Positions 1 through 6,999 of a stretch of 16,226 bases of DNA are shown in pieces. The DNA comes from Chitinophaga pinensis. GTDB lineage: Bacteria > Bacteroidota > Bacteroidia > UKL13-3. Each line of letters starts with the position of its first letter. Positions within the stretch are counted from its first letter, which is position 1. The notes under the pieces are model-generated. The model was not told the DNA's origin, did no database searches, and worked only from the letters and a program-made list of their open reading frames with translations. The position numbers were made by a program, and so were the translations under genes. The stretch covers positions 1 through 16,226 of the forward strand of contig CALPIR020000027.1 in assembly GCA_943323675.2 (NCBI GenBank), in the 5' to 3' direction.

Positions 1-819
1 AGAGCTATTGTACGTTTAAATACTGATGCTGTTAAAATTAGCAAATTAGAACAAAAGGGTGTGAAGGTGATTCAGGTAGATACCAATAATCAATCTGAAA
101 TTGCAATGCATTGTAAAGGTGCGCATTGTTTCGTATCAGCCATAGCAGGATTAGATGAAACAGTAATTGATGCACAAAAAATATTTCTAGATGCTGCAGT
201 GCAGGCGAATGTTCAGCGGTTTATACCAAGCGACTATTCAAGTGATTTCACTAATTTAACTAGGGGCGAAAACAGAAATTTAGATTTCAGAAGAGTATTT
301 CATGAGTATCTTGAAACTAGGCCAATTAAAGGGACAACAATATTTAATGGACCTTTTATGGATTTGTTAACTACCGATATGCCTTTGATACTATTTAAAC
401 AAAAACGAATTCTATGCTGGGGAAACCCAAATCAAATAATAGAATTTACAACCATGGATAATGTTGCTGAATTTACTGCAGAAGCAGCACTTGATGTAAA
501 CACACCAAGATACTTGAGAATTGCAGGTGATAGACTTTCATGCAATGAATTTGTGAAATTGCTTTCTGAGCTTACATCAAAAAAATACAAACTATTTAGA
601 CCAGGTGGAATTAGCCTTCTAAATTTTGTAATCAAAATATCTAAGTTCTTTTCGCCTTCAAAAAACGAACTTTACCCTGCATGGCAAGGAATGCAATACA
701 TGCGAGATATCATGGAAGGGAAAATTATTTTTCAAAAATATGATAACGATAGGTATTTAAATATAAAGTGGACATCAGTTAAAGAATTTTTAGTTGCCCA
801 AGAAATAAACAGTAAATAA
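1..819 (+). CDS. NmrA-like / isoflavone-reductase-like NAD(P)-binding protein (5' end outside window)
   Basis: The reading frame is open from base 1, so the gene starts upstream; a GTG at 61 is only an internal codon. The visible 272 residues resemble NmrA-like atypical short-chain dehydrogenases: a segment reading GVKVIQVD (the end of a Rossmann beta strand), then CKGAHCFVSAIAG, then AAVQANVQRFIPSDYSSDF, which is the usual 'accumulating in the window of the nucleotide site' region of this family. The later FTTMDNVAEFTAEAALD matches the family's FxxVxDVA segment. The N-terminal glycine-rich NAD(P) loop must lie before base 1 and cannot be inspected. Family members act as NADPH-dependent reductases or as redox-sensing regulators; which applies here cannot be told. 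No partner gene is visible, and a long gene-free stretch follows the stop. Confidence 0.8.
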   Translation, partial: RAIVRLNTDAVKISKLEQKGVKVIQVDTNNQSEIAMHCKGAHCFVSAIAGLDETVIDAQKIFLDAAVQANVQRFIPSDYSSDFTNLTRGENRNLDFRRVFHEYLETRPIKGTTIFNGPFMDLLTTDMPLILFKQKRILCWGNPNQIIEFTTMDNVAEFTAEAALDVNTPRYLRIAGDRLSCNEFVKLLSELTSKKYKLFRPGGISLLNFVIKISKFFSPSKNELYPAWQGMQYMRDIMEGKIIFQKYDNDRYLNIKWTSVKEFLVAQEINSK

Positions 820-921
820 TATATTTATTGAATGAAGAAAACCGAATATCCTTTCAATAAAATGTATAGAGGTTATCGTTTAATTAAAGCAGCTTGGTGA
901 AAATAAAGGTGAAAATTAACT

Positions 922-953
922 ACCGCCCACAGCGTGTTTGAGCTACTGGCGGT
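922..953. repeat. G+C-rich inverted repeat (possible hairpin)
   Basis: ACCGCC at 922-927 is complementary to GGCGGT at 948-953 with a 20-base loop. No T run follows, so it does not look like an intrinsic terminator. It lies 21 bases before the attC-like element and may belong to the same repeat unit. That link is inference. Confidence 0.45.
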
Positions 954-975
954 GGACGACCAAAATTTATACATT

Positions 976-1052
976 TTCTTAACAACGATTTCCCACGTGG
1001 ATACTGTCAGCATAGCAAGCGCCAGCATCACAAATACAAATCGTTAGCGGCA
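976..1052. repeat. attC-like imperfect inverted repeat
   Basis: AACGATTT (984-991) is the exact complement of AAATCGTT (1038-1045), with 46 bases between. The outer flanks also pair in part: CTTAAC on the left, and GTTAGCG on the right, whose complement is CGCTAAC. This YTAAC ... GTTAG arrangement, with a long imperfect stem of about 70 bases, recalls integron attC recombination sites (R''/L'' and L'/R' boxes). The R' box does not match GTTRRRY fully (GTTAGCG), and no integrase is in the window. It may instead be an ordinary dispersed intergenic repeat. Confidence 0.4.
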
Positions 1053-1242
1053 TTTTAAAGCACTATCTTAAGACGCGAGAAGAATTGTTTTAAAAAGCCA
1101 TTTGAACTAGGTTGAGCCTCGATTACCAAGAATGGTGTTTACACTATTATCAGCAAAAACAATTTTTAAATTTATTAATAGTGACTCTACCAACATAAAT
1201 ACTAAATGTAGTAGATTGCAAAATATTTTTACTACCTGATAT

Positions 1243-1893
1243 ATGTATTTTAGACATAGGATTTCGGTGATCATGTCTGTTTATAACACATCATTTCCAC
1301 TGATAAAAAGAGCAATTGATTCAGTATTAATTCAAGATTTTCAAGATTTTGAGTTGATTATTATTGATGACGGTAGCAATAATAATACCCAGCAAGATAT
1401 TTTAAATTATGCCCTTAAGCATGAAGATAAAATAACCTACTTGCGACATAAAAATCGCAGTCAGTCAGAATCAATTAACAGAGGTATGCACCTTAGCAAT
1501 AGCGAATATATTACTGTGATTGATGCAGATGATGAGTACAAACCCAATCATTTGACTACATGTTTATCAGAAATAAAATCGCTCGATTTAATTGCCTCAA
1601 CAACCGAGACTATTGTTAATCAAGAATCTGATTATTATGTTCCAGACCGTTTTGATACCAATCAAGTAATACATGTCGATGATTGTATTTTATTTGCTAC
1701 TCTATTTGGTAAAAAAGAAGTGTTTACAATGCTTAACTTTCAGAATATTTATGGCGCAGATGCCCATTTTTTCCAAAGAGCTGGGCAGGAATTTGCTGTA
1801 AAGAAACTAGATTTAAGAACCTATATTTATTACAGAAATAATTTAGATAGTTTGACTTCAAAATTTAAAAAATCGGTAGCACTTGGTAATTGA
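1243..1893 (+). CDS. glycosyltransferase family 2 (small, GT-A fold)
   Basis: This 216-residue protein has the GT2 hallmarks. The first strand ISVIMSVYN lies at residues 7-15, a nucleotide-binding IDDGS at 41-45, INRGM at 79-83 and the metal-binding DADDE at 94-98 (DxD type). A GADAHFF segment near 171 sits where the catalytic base of GT2 enzymes usually lies. It ends with LRTYIYYRNN, a usual closing strand, so the short length looks natural rather than truncated. There is no membrane segment, so it is probably cytosolic and makes a glycan or surface polysaccharide from a nucleotide sugar; donor and acceptor are unknown. The start keeps the first beta strand intact; the next Met (residue 11) would cut it. 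The downstream gene overlaps its 3' end by 11 bp, which suggests coupled translation. Confidence 0.85.
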   Translation: MYFRHRISVIMSVYNTSFPLIKRAIDSVLIQDFQDFELIIIDDGSNNNTQQDILNYALKHEDKITYLRHKNRSQSESINRGMHLSNSEYITVIDADDEYKPNHLTTCLSEIKSLDLIASTTETIVNQESDYYVPDRFDTNQVIHVDDCILFATLFGKKEVFTMLNFQNIYGADAHFFQRAGQEFAVKKLDLRTYIYYRNNLDSLTSKFKKSVALGN

Positions 1894-2638
1894 TTTTAAA
1901 ATTCATAACAACCTTATTGTTGCTTCACATATCACTGGTATTTATGATGTGAATAGAAATACCACTTTAGCAAATGACGATTTTTCAATGGTTGCTGATT
2001 GGGCAAAATCTATTGAAGCCTTGCAGTTACAAGGGATTATTTTTCACAATAATTTTTCTGAAGAAACATGCAAAATGCATCAAAGTGATCACATTTTCTT
2101 TGTAAAAATCGACTATAATGCTATGTGCAATCCCAATGTATTTAGGTATTTTGTATATGAAGCATTCTTAAAATCATACGCTCATTTAATTCATAATATC
2201 TTTTTCACCGATATTTCTGATGTGGTTGTGTTTAAAAATCCATTTCAAGAGAAAATATTTCTAGACAACCCTACGCATATTTTTTGCGGAGATGAAAGAG
2301 AAATTCTTGATAATGAATGGATGCAAAACCATTCCAATCACTTACGAAGTAAAATACCAGATTACGCTTTATATGAAACTAATTTTAAAAATGAAACCTT
2401 ACTAAACTGCGGAATAATTGGGGGAAATATTTCTATTATGTATCCATTTATTGATCAATTAAAAACAATTCATCAAGAATACAATTTAGATAATAAGACC
2501 TCCTACACTGGAGATATGGGAGCATTTAACTACTTAGCAAGATCACGTTATCATCATAAAATAATTCATGGTAATCCTGTAAATACTGAATTCAAAAGTT
2601 ATTCAAACGATTCAAACTGTTGGTTCAAACACAAATAA
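1883..2638 (+). CDS. putative glycosyltransferase of unassigned family
   Basis: The predicted protein has 251 residues. The only start that keeps the first beta strand (residues 10-15) is a TTG at 1883, inside the end of the preceding GT2 gene; the first in-frame ATG is at about residue 36. FFTDISDVVVFKNPF (residues 107-121) looks like the acidic metal site of GT-A enzymes, with D110 and D113. NCGIIGG (175-181) and DMGAFNYLAR (211-220) resemble the later acceptor/donor loops seen in GT34- and GT77-like enzymes. There is no signal peptide or membrane segment. The overlap with a GT2 gene supports a joint role in glycan assembly. The glycosyltransferase assignment rests on motifs and context only. 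The C-terminus ends in CWFKHK and appears complete. Three TTCAAAC copies fall in the last 40 bases, probably by codon choice. Confidence 0.6.
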   Translation: MVIDFKIHNNLIVASHITGIYDVNRNTTLANDDFSMVADWAKSIEALQLQGIIFHNNFSEETCKMHQSDHIFFVKIDYNAMCNPNVFRYFVYEAFLKSYAHLIHNIFFTDISDVVVFKNPFQEKIFLDNPTHIFCGDEREILDNEWMQNHSNHLRSKIPDYALYETNFKNETLLNCGIIGGNISIMYPFIDQLKTIHQEYNLDNKTSYTGDMGAFNYLARSRYHHKIIHGNPVNTEFKSYSNDSNCWFKHK

Positions 2639-2956
2639 ACGCCTAAGAATATAAATGATGGTAGGAACGGTGCCTATTTTGCGACTTAACTTTGCTACGC
2701 ATTTATTAGGTAATGAAACCGACTTACGATATATCCCACAATACATAAGCTTTTTTGCACGAGTGACGAATATTTTTTGTCCTGCGCGTCTTGTGTTACA
2801 AAGCAACTCGTTTTCTTAACAAGCGACTATATAATTAATTTAAAAATAAAGGTCTGTAATTTGACTAAACTAGTTCAACCAAATTTAATTCATATAAATA
2901 CGCGTTTTTGTGAAGTTGCCTATATACAACCGTTAAAAGTAAATCTCTCAATCCAG
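2639..2956. other. 318-bp gene-free stretch between convergent genes
   Basis: The stretch lies between the stop of the plus-strand glycosyltransferase and the stop of the minus-strand thiamine kinase gene. ORFs on both strands (64 and 94 codons) show no family signature and overlap real gene ends. I see no intrinsic terminator with a T run. TTTTCTTAACAA at 2811-2822 repeats exactly the 12 bases at 974-985 at the left edge of the attC-like element, but the matching right half is not found here. Confidence 0.5.
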
Positions 2957-3622
2957 TTAAATATCCCTGCACTCCATCATCAGCAAATCTCCTTCAATGT
3001 GTTCAATAATCACTTTACCATCTTGGGCTGCGCTGTTGCTGCTGCTCGTTCTATAGCCTAAAGTAAGTACATCGTTTTGCAAGTTGTAACTTAACCCCTG
3101 CGTGGTAACGCCACTTACAACTCCAACTGGCATAAGTGATAACACGGTGTCTTTTACATACCACTTTTGGTATCGTTTGGGCAGTTGGAAAATCTTTGAA
3201 TAATCATCATGTAGCACAATATTAATTTGTTGTTTATAACGCACAATATCGGTGGTGTTACTTAAGTTATGATCAGCCCTGCGGCCTGTTGCCCAAATAA
3301 TATTTACGGCATCAAAATTTCTGGAAATTAAAAACTCAATCCCCTTTTGTAAGTCGGTTTTATTTTGGTCGGGTGTATGAATAATTTCTATTTTTTGTTG
3401 TGCTTGTATTTGTTCTGTAGCATGGTTTTTACTGTCAAAATCACCCAATAAAACATCAATTTTAATACCCAATTCCAATACACGGTTTATGGCACCATCA
3501 AGCACTACTACAAAAGGGCTCCATTCTAATAACTGCCCTAGCAACTCGTTCGAGCAGCTTTCTCCATTGGCTATAATTAATGCAGGCTCTTGCCCCTCTC
3601 TTATTATGTGGTGTGATGACAT
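2957..3622 (-). CDS. thiN: thiamine diphosphokinase
   Basis: This enzyme transfers pyrophosphate from ATP to thiamine, giving thiamine diphosphate, the cofactor used by pyruvate dehydrogenase E1, whose alpha subunit is encoded nearby. The 221 residues show the family's motif series: ANGE near 18-21, a VVVLDGA strand at 38-44, GDFDS at 60-64, D-x-N-K-T-D at 85-90 followed by LQKGIEFL, and TGRRADHNLSN at 112-122. The length is normal for bacterial members. The ATG at 3622 lies 16 bp after the stop of the DUF721 gene, so it is likely cotranscribed as the last gene of the recF operon. There is no visible Shine-Dalgarno. A salvage role, phosphorylating imported thiamine, is likely; no transporter is in the window. 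Confidence 0.92.
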   Translation of the reverse strand: MSSHHIIREGQEPALIIANGESCSNELLGQLLEWSPFVVVLDGAINRVLELGIKIDVLLGDFDSKNHATEQIQAQQKIEIIHTPDQNKTDLQKGIEFLISRNFDAVNIIWATGRRADHNLSNTTDIVRYKQQINIVLHDDYSKIFQLPKRYQKWYVKDTVLSLMPVGVVSGVTTQGLSYNLQNDVLTLGYRTSSSNSAAQDGKVIIEHIEGDLLMMECRDI

Positions 3623-3638
3623 TGGTGCTTAATTCAGG

Positions 3639-3935
3639 TTATCTTACAACTACATCAGTTATTAACTGCATCCCGGCTTCTTTGTTTACCAATTCTACAA
3701 TTTTAAAGCGCTGATAGTTTAACTCTTGGCGCAATGCAGCCGACTCAATTTGAATATTAAGTTTACCATCAAAAAAATAAATCTTTTTGGTTTGCCCAGC
3801 TATCAATTTACCTACAATACTTTCCCATTTATTAATAACATTAACCTCAGCCAATTTTCCATCCATGTTTTCACTCCTCAAAAAATCGCCAATGGCTTCT
3901 TTTAAGGTTTGATCATTGTCTTTTTTCTTCATCAT
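3639..3935 (-). CDS. DUF721 family protein, DciA-like
   Basis: From the chosen start the protein has 98 residues. The pattern LKEAIGDFLRSE, then INKWESIVG, then AGQTKKIYFFDGKLNIQIESAALRQELNYQR is that of DUF721, the family that includes DciA, a loader or operator of the DnaB replicative helicase. Its place directly after recF matches the known recF-dciA pairing in other phyla. Starts are possible at 3959 (ATG overlapping the recF stop as TGATG) and at 3935. I prefer 3935 because AGGAG (complement of 3943-3947) sits 7 bases upstream and family members begin just before this point. An ATG also follows at 3932. The DciA role is inference from family and context. Confidence 0.85.
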   Translation of the reverse strand: MMKKKDNDQTLKEAIGDFLRSENMDGKLAEVNVINKWESIVGKLIAGQTKKIYFFDGKLNIQIESAALRQELNYQRFKIVELVNKEAGMQLITDVVVR

Positions 3936-3942
3936 AAATTCA

Positions 3943-3947
3943 CTCCT
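3943..3947 (-). promoter_or_regulatory. ribosome binding site AGGAG for the DUF721 gene
   Basis: On the minus strand AGGAG stands 7 bases before the ATG at 3935 and 10 before the ATG at 3932. Strong Shine-Dalgarno sites are rare in this window, so it favours the internal start over the ATG at 3959. Confidence 0.5.
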
Positions 3948-3958
3948 ATTCTCAAGCA

Positions 3959-5065
3959 TCAAATCTCGTTAATTCTTCCGTCATCAACCGTAAAATATTT
4001 AACAGCCACTTCAGGCATGGTATTAAACACCAATTGCAGTCGTTCCAAATGTGTATCAGTAATTAATATTTGGCCAAACTCACCATTGGCTATCATTTGC
4101 AAAAGGGTATTTAATCGCTGCTCATCCAATTTCTCAAAAATATCATCTAGCAATAAAAGTGGTTTTACCGTTGTTCTGTTTTTTAGATAATGATATTGAG
4201 CCAGTTTTAACGAAATAATAAAAGATTTTTGTTGGCCCTGAGAACCAAACTTTTTGAGCGCATAACCATTTATACAAAACTCGAGTTCATCCTTGTGTAT
4301 TCCTTTGGTAGTGCGCTGGGCAGCCAAATCACGTTGGGTATTTTCAATTAATAATTGTTCAAAATCGTTGGCTAGTAAATCACTTTGGTAATTAATACTT
4401 ACCTCTTCACTGGCATTTGCTATTAACTTGTAAAAATTATTAAATACAGGAACAAATTCAACTAAAAATTGCTTGCGATAATGATGTATGGCATTACCAT
4501 GTTTTATTAATAATGCATTATAAGTTTCCAATAAGGTTTGGTCGATATGACCGTGCTCTGAAAAAAAACGTAACTGCTTATTGCGCTGCTCCAAAACCCG
4601 ATTATATAATAACACATCATTTAGGTACATTTTATTTAATTGAGCTATCATGCCATCTAAGAACTTTCTTCGTTCTTCGCTACCTTCATGCAACAACATA
4701 ATATCATTAGGCGTAATCATTACCAATGGATAATGTCCAATATGGTCGCTGAATTTTTTCACCTCGTTATTATTTATTTTCAGTACTTTCTTGCCTTTTT
4801 CAAAAAACAGGAAAGCATTTTCAACTAAATCATTTCTATTATAAGTAGCCGTGATGCTAAAATAATTTTCGCCATGCAACACATGCTGCAAATCGCTTGG
4901 GTTGAAATAACTTTTGGTGAATGATAGATAATAAATGGCATCAAGCACATTGGTTTTACCAGCCCCATTTTTACCTACAAAACAATTTACCTGTGCAATG
5001 AGGTTAATTTTTGCCGAGGTGTAGTTTTTAAACTGCTGTAAATGGAGGGTTTTGATAGCAAGCAT
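3959..5065 (-). CDS. recF: DNA replication/repair protein RecF
   Basis: RecF is an SMC-like ATPase that binds gapped DNA and, with RecO and RecR, loads RecA. The 368 residues are full length. Walker A GKNGAGKT lies at 31-38, the ABC-type signature GSQGQQKS at 274-281 and Walker B LLLLDDIFEKLD at 303-314, followed by a D-loop-like stretch. TTKGIHKDEL at 252-261 and QILITDTHLERL at 332-343 are also typical. It heads the minus-strand operon with DUF721 and thiamine diphosphokinase; its TGA overlaps a possible ATG of the next gene by one base. The start has a TATATTCG promoter box 6 bases upstream, so the transcript may have almost no leader. dnaA, dnaN and gyrB, common recF neighbours elsewhere, are not here. 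Confidence 0.97.
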   Translation of the reverse strand: MLAIKTLHLQQFKNYTSAKINLIAQVNCFVGKNGAGKTNVLDAIYYLSFTKSYFNPSDLQHVLHGENYFSITATYNRNDLVENAFLFFEKGKKVLKINNNEVKKFSDHIGHYPLVMITPNDIMLLHEGSEERRKFLDGMIAQLNKMYLNDVLLYNRVLEQRNKQLRFFSEHGHIDQTLLETYNALLIKHGNAIHHYRKQFLVEFVPVFNNFYKLIANASEEVSINYQSDLLANDFEQLLIENTQRDLAAQRTTKGIHKDELEFCINGYALKKFGSQGQQKSFIISLKLAQYHYLKNRTTVKPLLLLDDIFEKLDEQRLNTLLQMIANGEFGQILITDTHLERLQLVFNTMPEVAVKYFTVDDGRINEI

Positions 5066-5071
5066 GACACG

Positions 5072-5079
5072 CGAATATA
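5072..5079 (-). promoter_or_regulatory. predicted -7 box of the recF promoter (TATATTCG)
   Basis: The minus strand reads TATATTCG, a one-base variant of the Bacteroidota TAnnTTTG box. No clear TTTG -33 element stands 19-21 bases upstream; that place overlaps the left arm of the inverted repeat at 5097-5129. The box ends 6 bases before the recF ATG, which supports this start. Confidence 0.5.
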
Positions 5080-5096
5080 CTTTTGAAGGTTGATTT

Positions 5097-5129
5097 TTGA
5101 TAATATATAAATAACATGCTCATTATCAA
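5097..5129. repeat. inverted repeat between recF and pdhA, possible operator
   Basis: TTGATAAT (5097-5104) and ATTATCAA (5122-5129) are perfect complements around a 17-base AT-rich spacer. The repeat lies in the divergent promoter region: the left arm is where the recF -33 element would be, and the right arm lies upstream of the pdhA -33 element. An operator for a dimeric regulator is possible; no regulator gene is visible nearby. Confidence 0.35.
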
Positions 5130-5144
5130 TATCTAGATAAACGC

Positions 5145-5174
5145 TTTGCACAATGCCGAAATTTATTAGTTTTG
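5145..5174 (+). promoter_or_regulatory. predicted pdhA promoter (TTTG - 18 bp - TAGTTTTG)
   Basis: TTTG at 5145-5148 and TAGTTTTG at 5167-5174 match the Bacteroidota sigma-A consensus (TTTG, about 19 bp, TAnnTTTG) with an 18-bp spacer. Transcription should begin near 5180, downstream of the ATG at 5153. This places the pdhA start at 5192 with a leader of about 12 bases. Confidence 0.65.
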
Positions 5175-5191
5175 CAGTTCTTCGGAACAAT

Positions 5192-6187
5192 ATGGTAAAG
5201 ACAAAATTTACGAAAGAAACATACGAAAGCTGGTACGAGCAAATGTTGCTTATGCGCAGATTTGAGGAAAAATCAGCACAGCTTTACGGTCAGCAAAAAA
5301 TAAAGGGCTTTTGCCATTTATATATAGGCCAAGAGGCTGTAGTGGCAGGTACTGTTAGCGCCACACGTAAAGACGACAGACACATCACTGCATACCGCGA
5401 TCACGCACATGCTATAGCGTTGGGTATTCCTGCTCGCGAGGTGATGGCTGAGTTATTTGGTAAAGTTACGGGTTGCAGTAAAGGCAAAGGTGGCAGCATG
5501 CACATGTTTAGTAAAGAGCACAACTTCTTTGGCGGACATGGTATTGTTGGTGGACAAATTCCACTTGGTGCAGGGATTGCACTAGCCGATCAATATAGAG
5601 GTGGCGACCAAGTAACTATTTGTAGTTTTGGTGATGGTGCAGCTCGTCAGGGCGCATTGCACGAAACTTTTAACATGGCCATGTTGTGGAAACTGCCGGT
5701 TATTTTTATAGTTGAAAACAATGGTTATGCAATGGGTACTTCGGTTGAACGTACAACCAACGTATTAGATATGAGTGTTATTGGTGCTGGCTATGCCATG
5801 CCAAGTTATGTAGTTGACGGCATGAAGCCTGAAACAGTGCACGAAGCAATGGCTGAGGCTGTTGAACGTGCGCGTAAAGGAGATGGCCCAACTTACTTAG
5901 AAATACGTACCTACCGTTACCGCGGACATAGTATGAGTGACCCTGCAAAGTACCGTACCAAGGAAGAGGTAGAAGATTACAAAAAGAAAGACCCATTAGA
6001 AGTGGTTAAATCTACCATGCTAAAAAATAAATTTGCCGATGAGAAATGGTTTGATGAAATGGAAACTAAAATTGAAACCATTATTAACGATTCAGTAGAG
6101 TTTGCAGAAAACTCAGCATGGCCTGACCCTGAGGCTTTATGGGAAGATGTGTATGTTCAATCAGATTATCCTTTTATTAGAGAATAA
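5192..6187 (+). CDS. pdhA: pyruvate dehydrogenase E1 component, alpha subunit
   Basis: E1 alpha binds thiamine diphosphate together with E1 beta and decarboxylates pyruvate, passing acetyl groups to lipoyl E2. The 331 residues match the family. ITAYRDHAHA lies at 65-74, GKGGSMHMFS at 98-107 and GHGIVGGQIPLGAG at 115-128. The TPP/Mg motif begins at GDGAARQGA (147-155) and ends at ENNGYAMGT (175-183). YRYRGHSMSDP lies at 241-251. The start at 5192 is chosen because the upstream in-frame ATG at 5153 lies inside the predicted promoter. The E1 beta and E2 genes are not adjacent; a TPR protein follows after 49 bp. A branched-chain 2-oxoacid E1 alpha is less likely, given the close match to the PdhA type. 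Confidence 0.93.
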   Translation: MVKTKFTKETYESWYEQMLLMRRFEEKSAQLYGQQKIKGFCHLYIGQEAVVAGTVSATRKDDRHITAYRDHAHAIALGIPAREVMAELFGKVTGCSKGKGGSMHMFSKEHNFFGGHGIVGGQIPLGAGIALADQYRGGDQVTICSFGDGAARQGALHETFNMAMLWKLPVIFIVENNGYAMGTSVERTTNVLDMSVIGAGYAMPSYVVDGMKPETVHEAMAEAVERARKGDGPTYLEIRTYRYRGHSMSDPAKYRTKEEVEDYKKKDPLEVVKSTMLKNKFADEKWFDEMETKIETIINDSVEFAENSAWPDPEALWEDVYVQSDYPFIRE

Positions 6188-6236
6188 TTTTTGTATACTT
6201 GAAGCCAAGTGAATTTATTACCCGATTAATTTAAAT

Positions 6237-6929
6237 ATGACAAACAAGAAGAACGATAATTTAGATTTAGATGCAGCCTTAGCCAACACAACGCACAAGG
6301 TTGAAGACATCTACACCAAAAATAAAAAGAATATCAACACAGCCATTTTAATTCTGGTTGTTGCTGTTTCAGGATATTTTGGTTTGAAAAAATTCTATCT
6401 AGAACCACGCGAACAAGAAGCGCAAGTTGAAATGTTTAAAGCACAACAGTTATTTGAGGTAGACTCTTTTAACCTTGCACTAAAAGGCAATGGTACAATT
6501 AAAGGTTTTGCTGATTTAGCTAACGAATACAGCGGAACAAAAGCAGGCAACTTATCTCATTATTATGCCGGCATTTGTATGCTACGCACTGGCGACTTTG
6601 CTGGCGCAATTGATATGTTAGAAGGCTTTAGCTCTGATAATGCATTGGTTGGTCCATTAGCAGCTGGATTATTGGGTGATGCCTATGTTGAAAATGGTGA
6701 AGTTGAAAAAGGTGCTAAACAATACCTTAAAGCTGCACGCATGAGTAAAAATAAGCTTACTGCTCCAGTATTCTTTAAAAAGGCTGGTATAGCTTTTGAA
6801 GAATTAAAAAACTACAGTGATGCAGCAGACGCTTATAACAACATTAAAAATGAATATCCTGATGCGCAAGAAGCAACAGATATTGACAAATACATTGCAA
6901 GAGCTACTGCACTAAAAGCAGAAAACTAA
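6237..6929 (+). CDS. membrane-anchored tetratricopeptide repeat protein
   Basis: This is a 230-residue protein with a charged N-terminal tail, one membrane segment at about 34-50 (AILILVVAVSGYFGL) and a C-terminal domain of helix pairs. Repeat-like units cover about 104-135, 141-175 and 178-212, with G-A-Y spacing typical of TPRs (for example YYAGICMLRTGDFAGAIDML). The topology suggests a short cytoplasmic tail and a periplasmic TPR domain, as in YfgM-like proteins that accompany the Sec translocon; this parallel is inference. Its place between recF and ribH is, from memory, a common Bacteroidota arrangement, here with pdhA in between. It follows pdhA by 49 bp and ends before a clear terminator. 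A weak TATACTTG box at 6194-6201 could give it its own promoter. Confidence 0.8.
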   Translation: MTNKKNDNLDLDAALANTTHKVEDIYTKNKKNINTAILILVVAVSGYFGLKKFYLEPREQEAQVEMFKAQQLFEVDSFNLALKGNGTIKGFADLANEYSGTKAGNLSHYYAGICMLRTGDFAGAIDMLEGFSSDNALVGPLAAGLLGDAYVENGEVEKGAKQYLKAARMSKNKLTAPVFFKKAGIAFEELKNYSDAADAYNNIKNEYPDAQEATDIDKYIARATALKAEN

Positions 6930-6948
6930 TTCATCTATTTACCTTAAG

Positions 6949-6980
6949 AAGCCGATTCACCATGTGTTTCGGCTTTTTTT
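6949..6980 (+). terminator. intrinsic terminator after the TPR gene
   Basis: AAGCCGA (6949-6955) pairs with TCGGCTT (6969-6975) around a 13-base loop, followed by a run of T to 6980. It separates the pdhA/TPR unit from ribH. A possible upstream ribH start at 6964 falls inside this hairpin and is therefore rejected. Confidence 0.8.
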
Positions 6981-6999
6981 ATTTATACCAAACGTCCCC

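Larger units (their letters stand above)
820..1242. other. 423-bp gene-free stretch with inverted repeats
   Basis: I find no convincing gene here. A 22-codon ORF at 832-900 is unsupported. The stretch holds a G+C-rich inverted repeat (922-953), an attC-like inverted repeat (about 976-1052) and a weak 6-bp inverted repeat, GTAGTA at 1208-1213 and TACTAC at 1230-1235, just before the next start codon. The middle part is richer in G+C than the flanking genes. Confidence 0.6.

Noticed and set aside
832..900. 22-codon ORF after the NmrA-like gene
   Set aside because: It is too short, with no ribosome site and no known leader-peptide pattern; it is probably chance in a gene-free stretch.
2602..2630. 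Three TTCAAAC copies at the end of the second glycosyltransferase gene
   Set aside because: The spacing is irregular and they lie inside coding sequence; they are best explained by codon choice.
2612..2806. 64-codon minus-strand ORF after the glycosyltransferase
   Set aside because: It overlaps the 3' end of a real gene on the other strand and has no recognisable domain.
2777..3061. 94-codon plus-strand ORF over the 3' end of the thiamine kinase gene
   Set aside because: It overlaps the end of a well-supported gene on the other strand and shows no family signature.
5153..5191. Upstream ATG of pdhA at 5153
   Set aside because: It lies within the predicted promoter, before the likely transcription start; the ATG at 5192 gives the normal family N-terminus.
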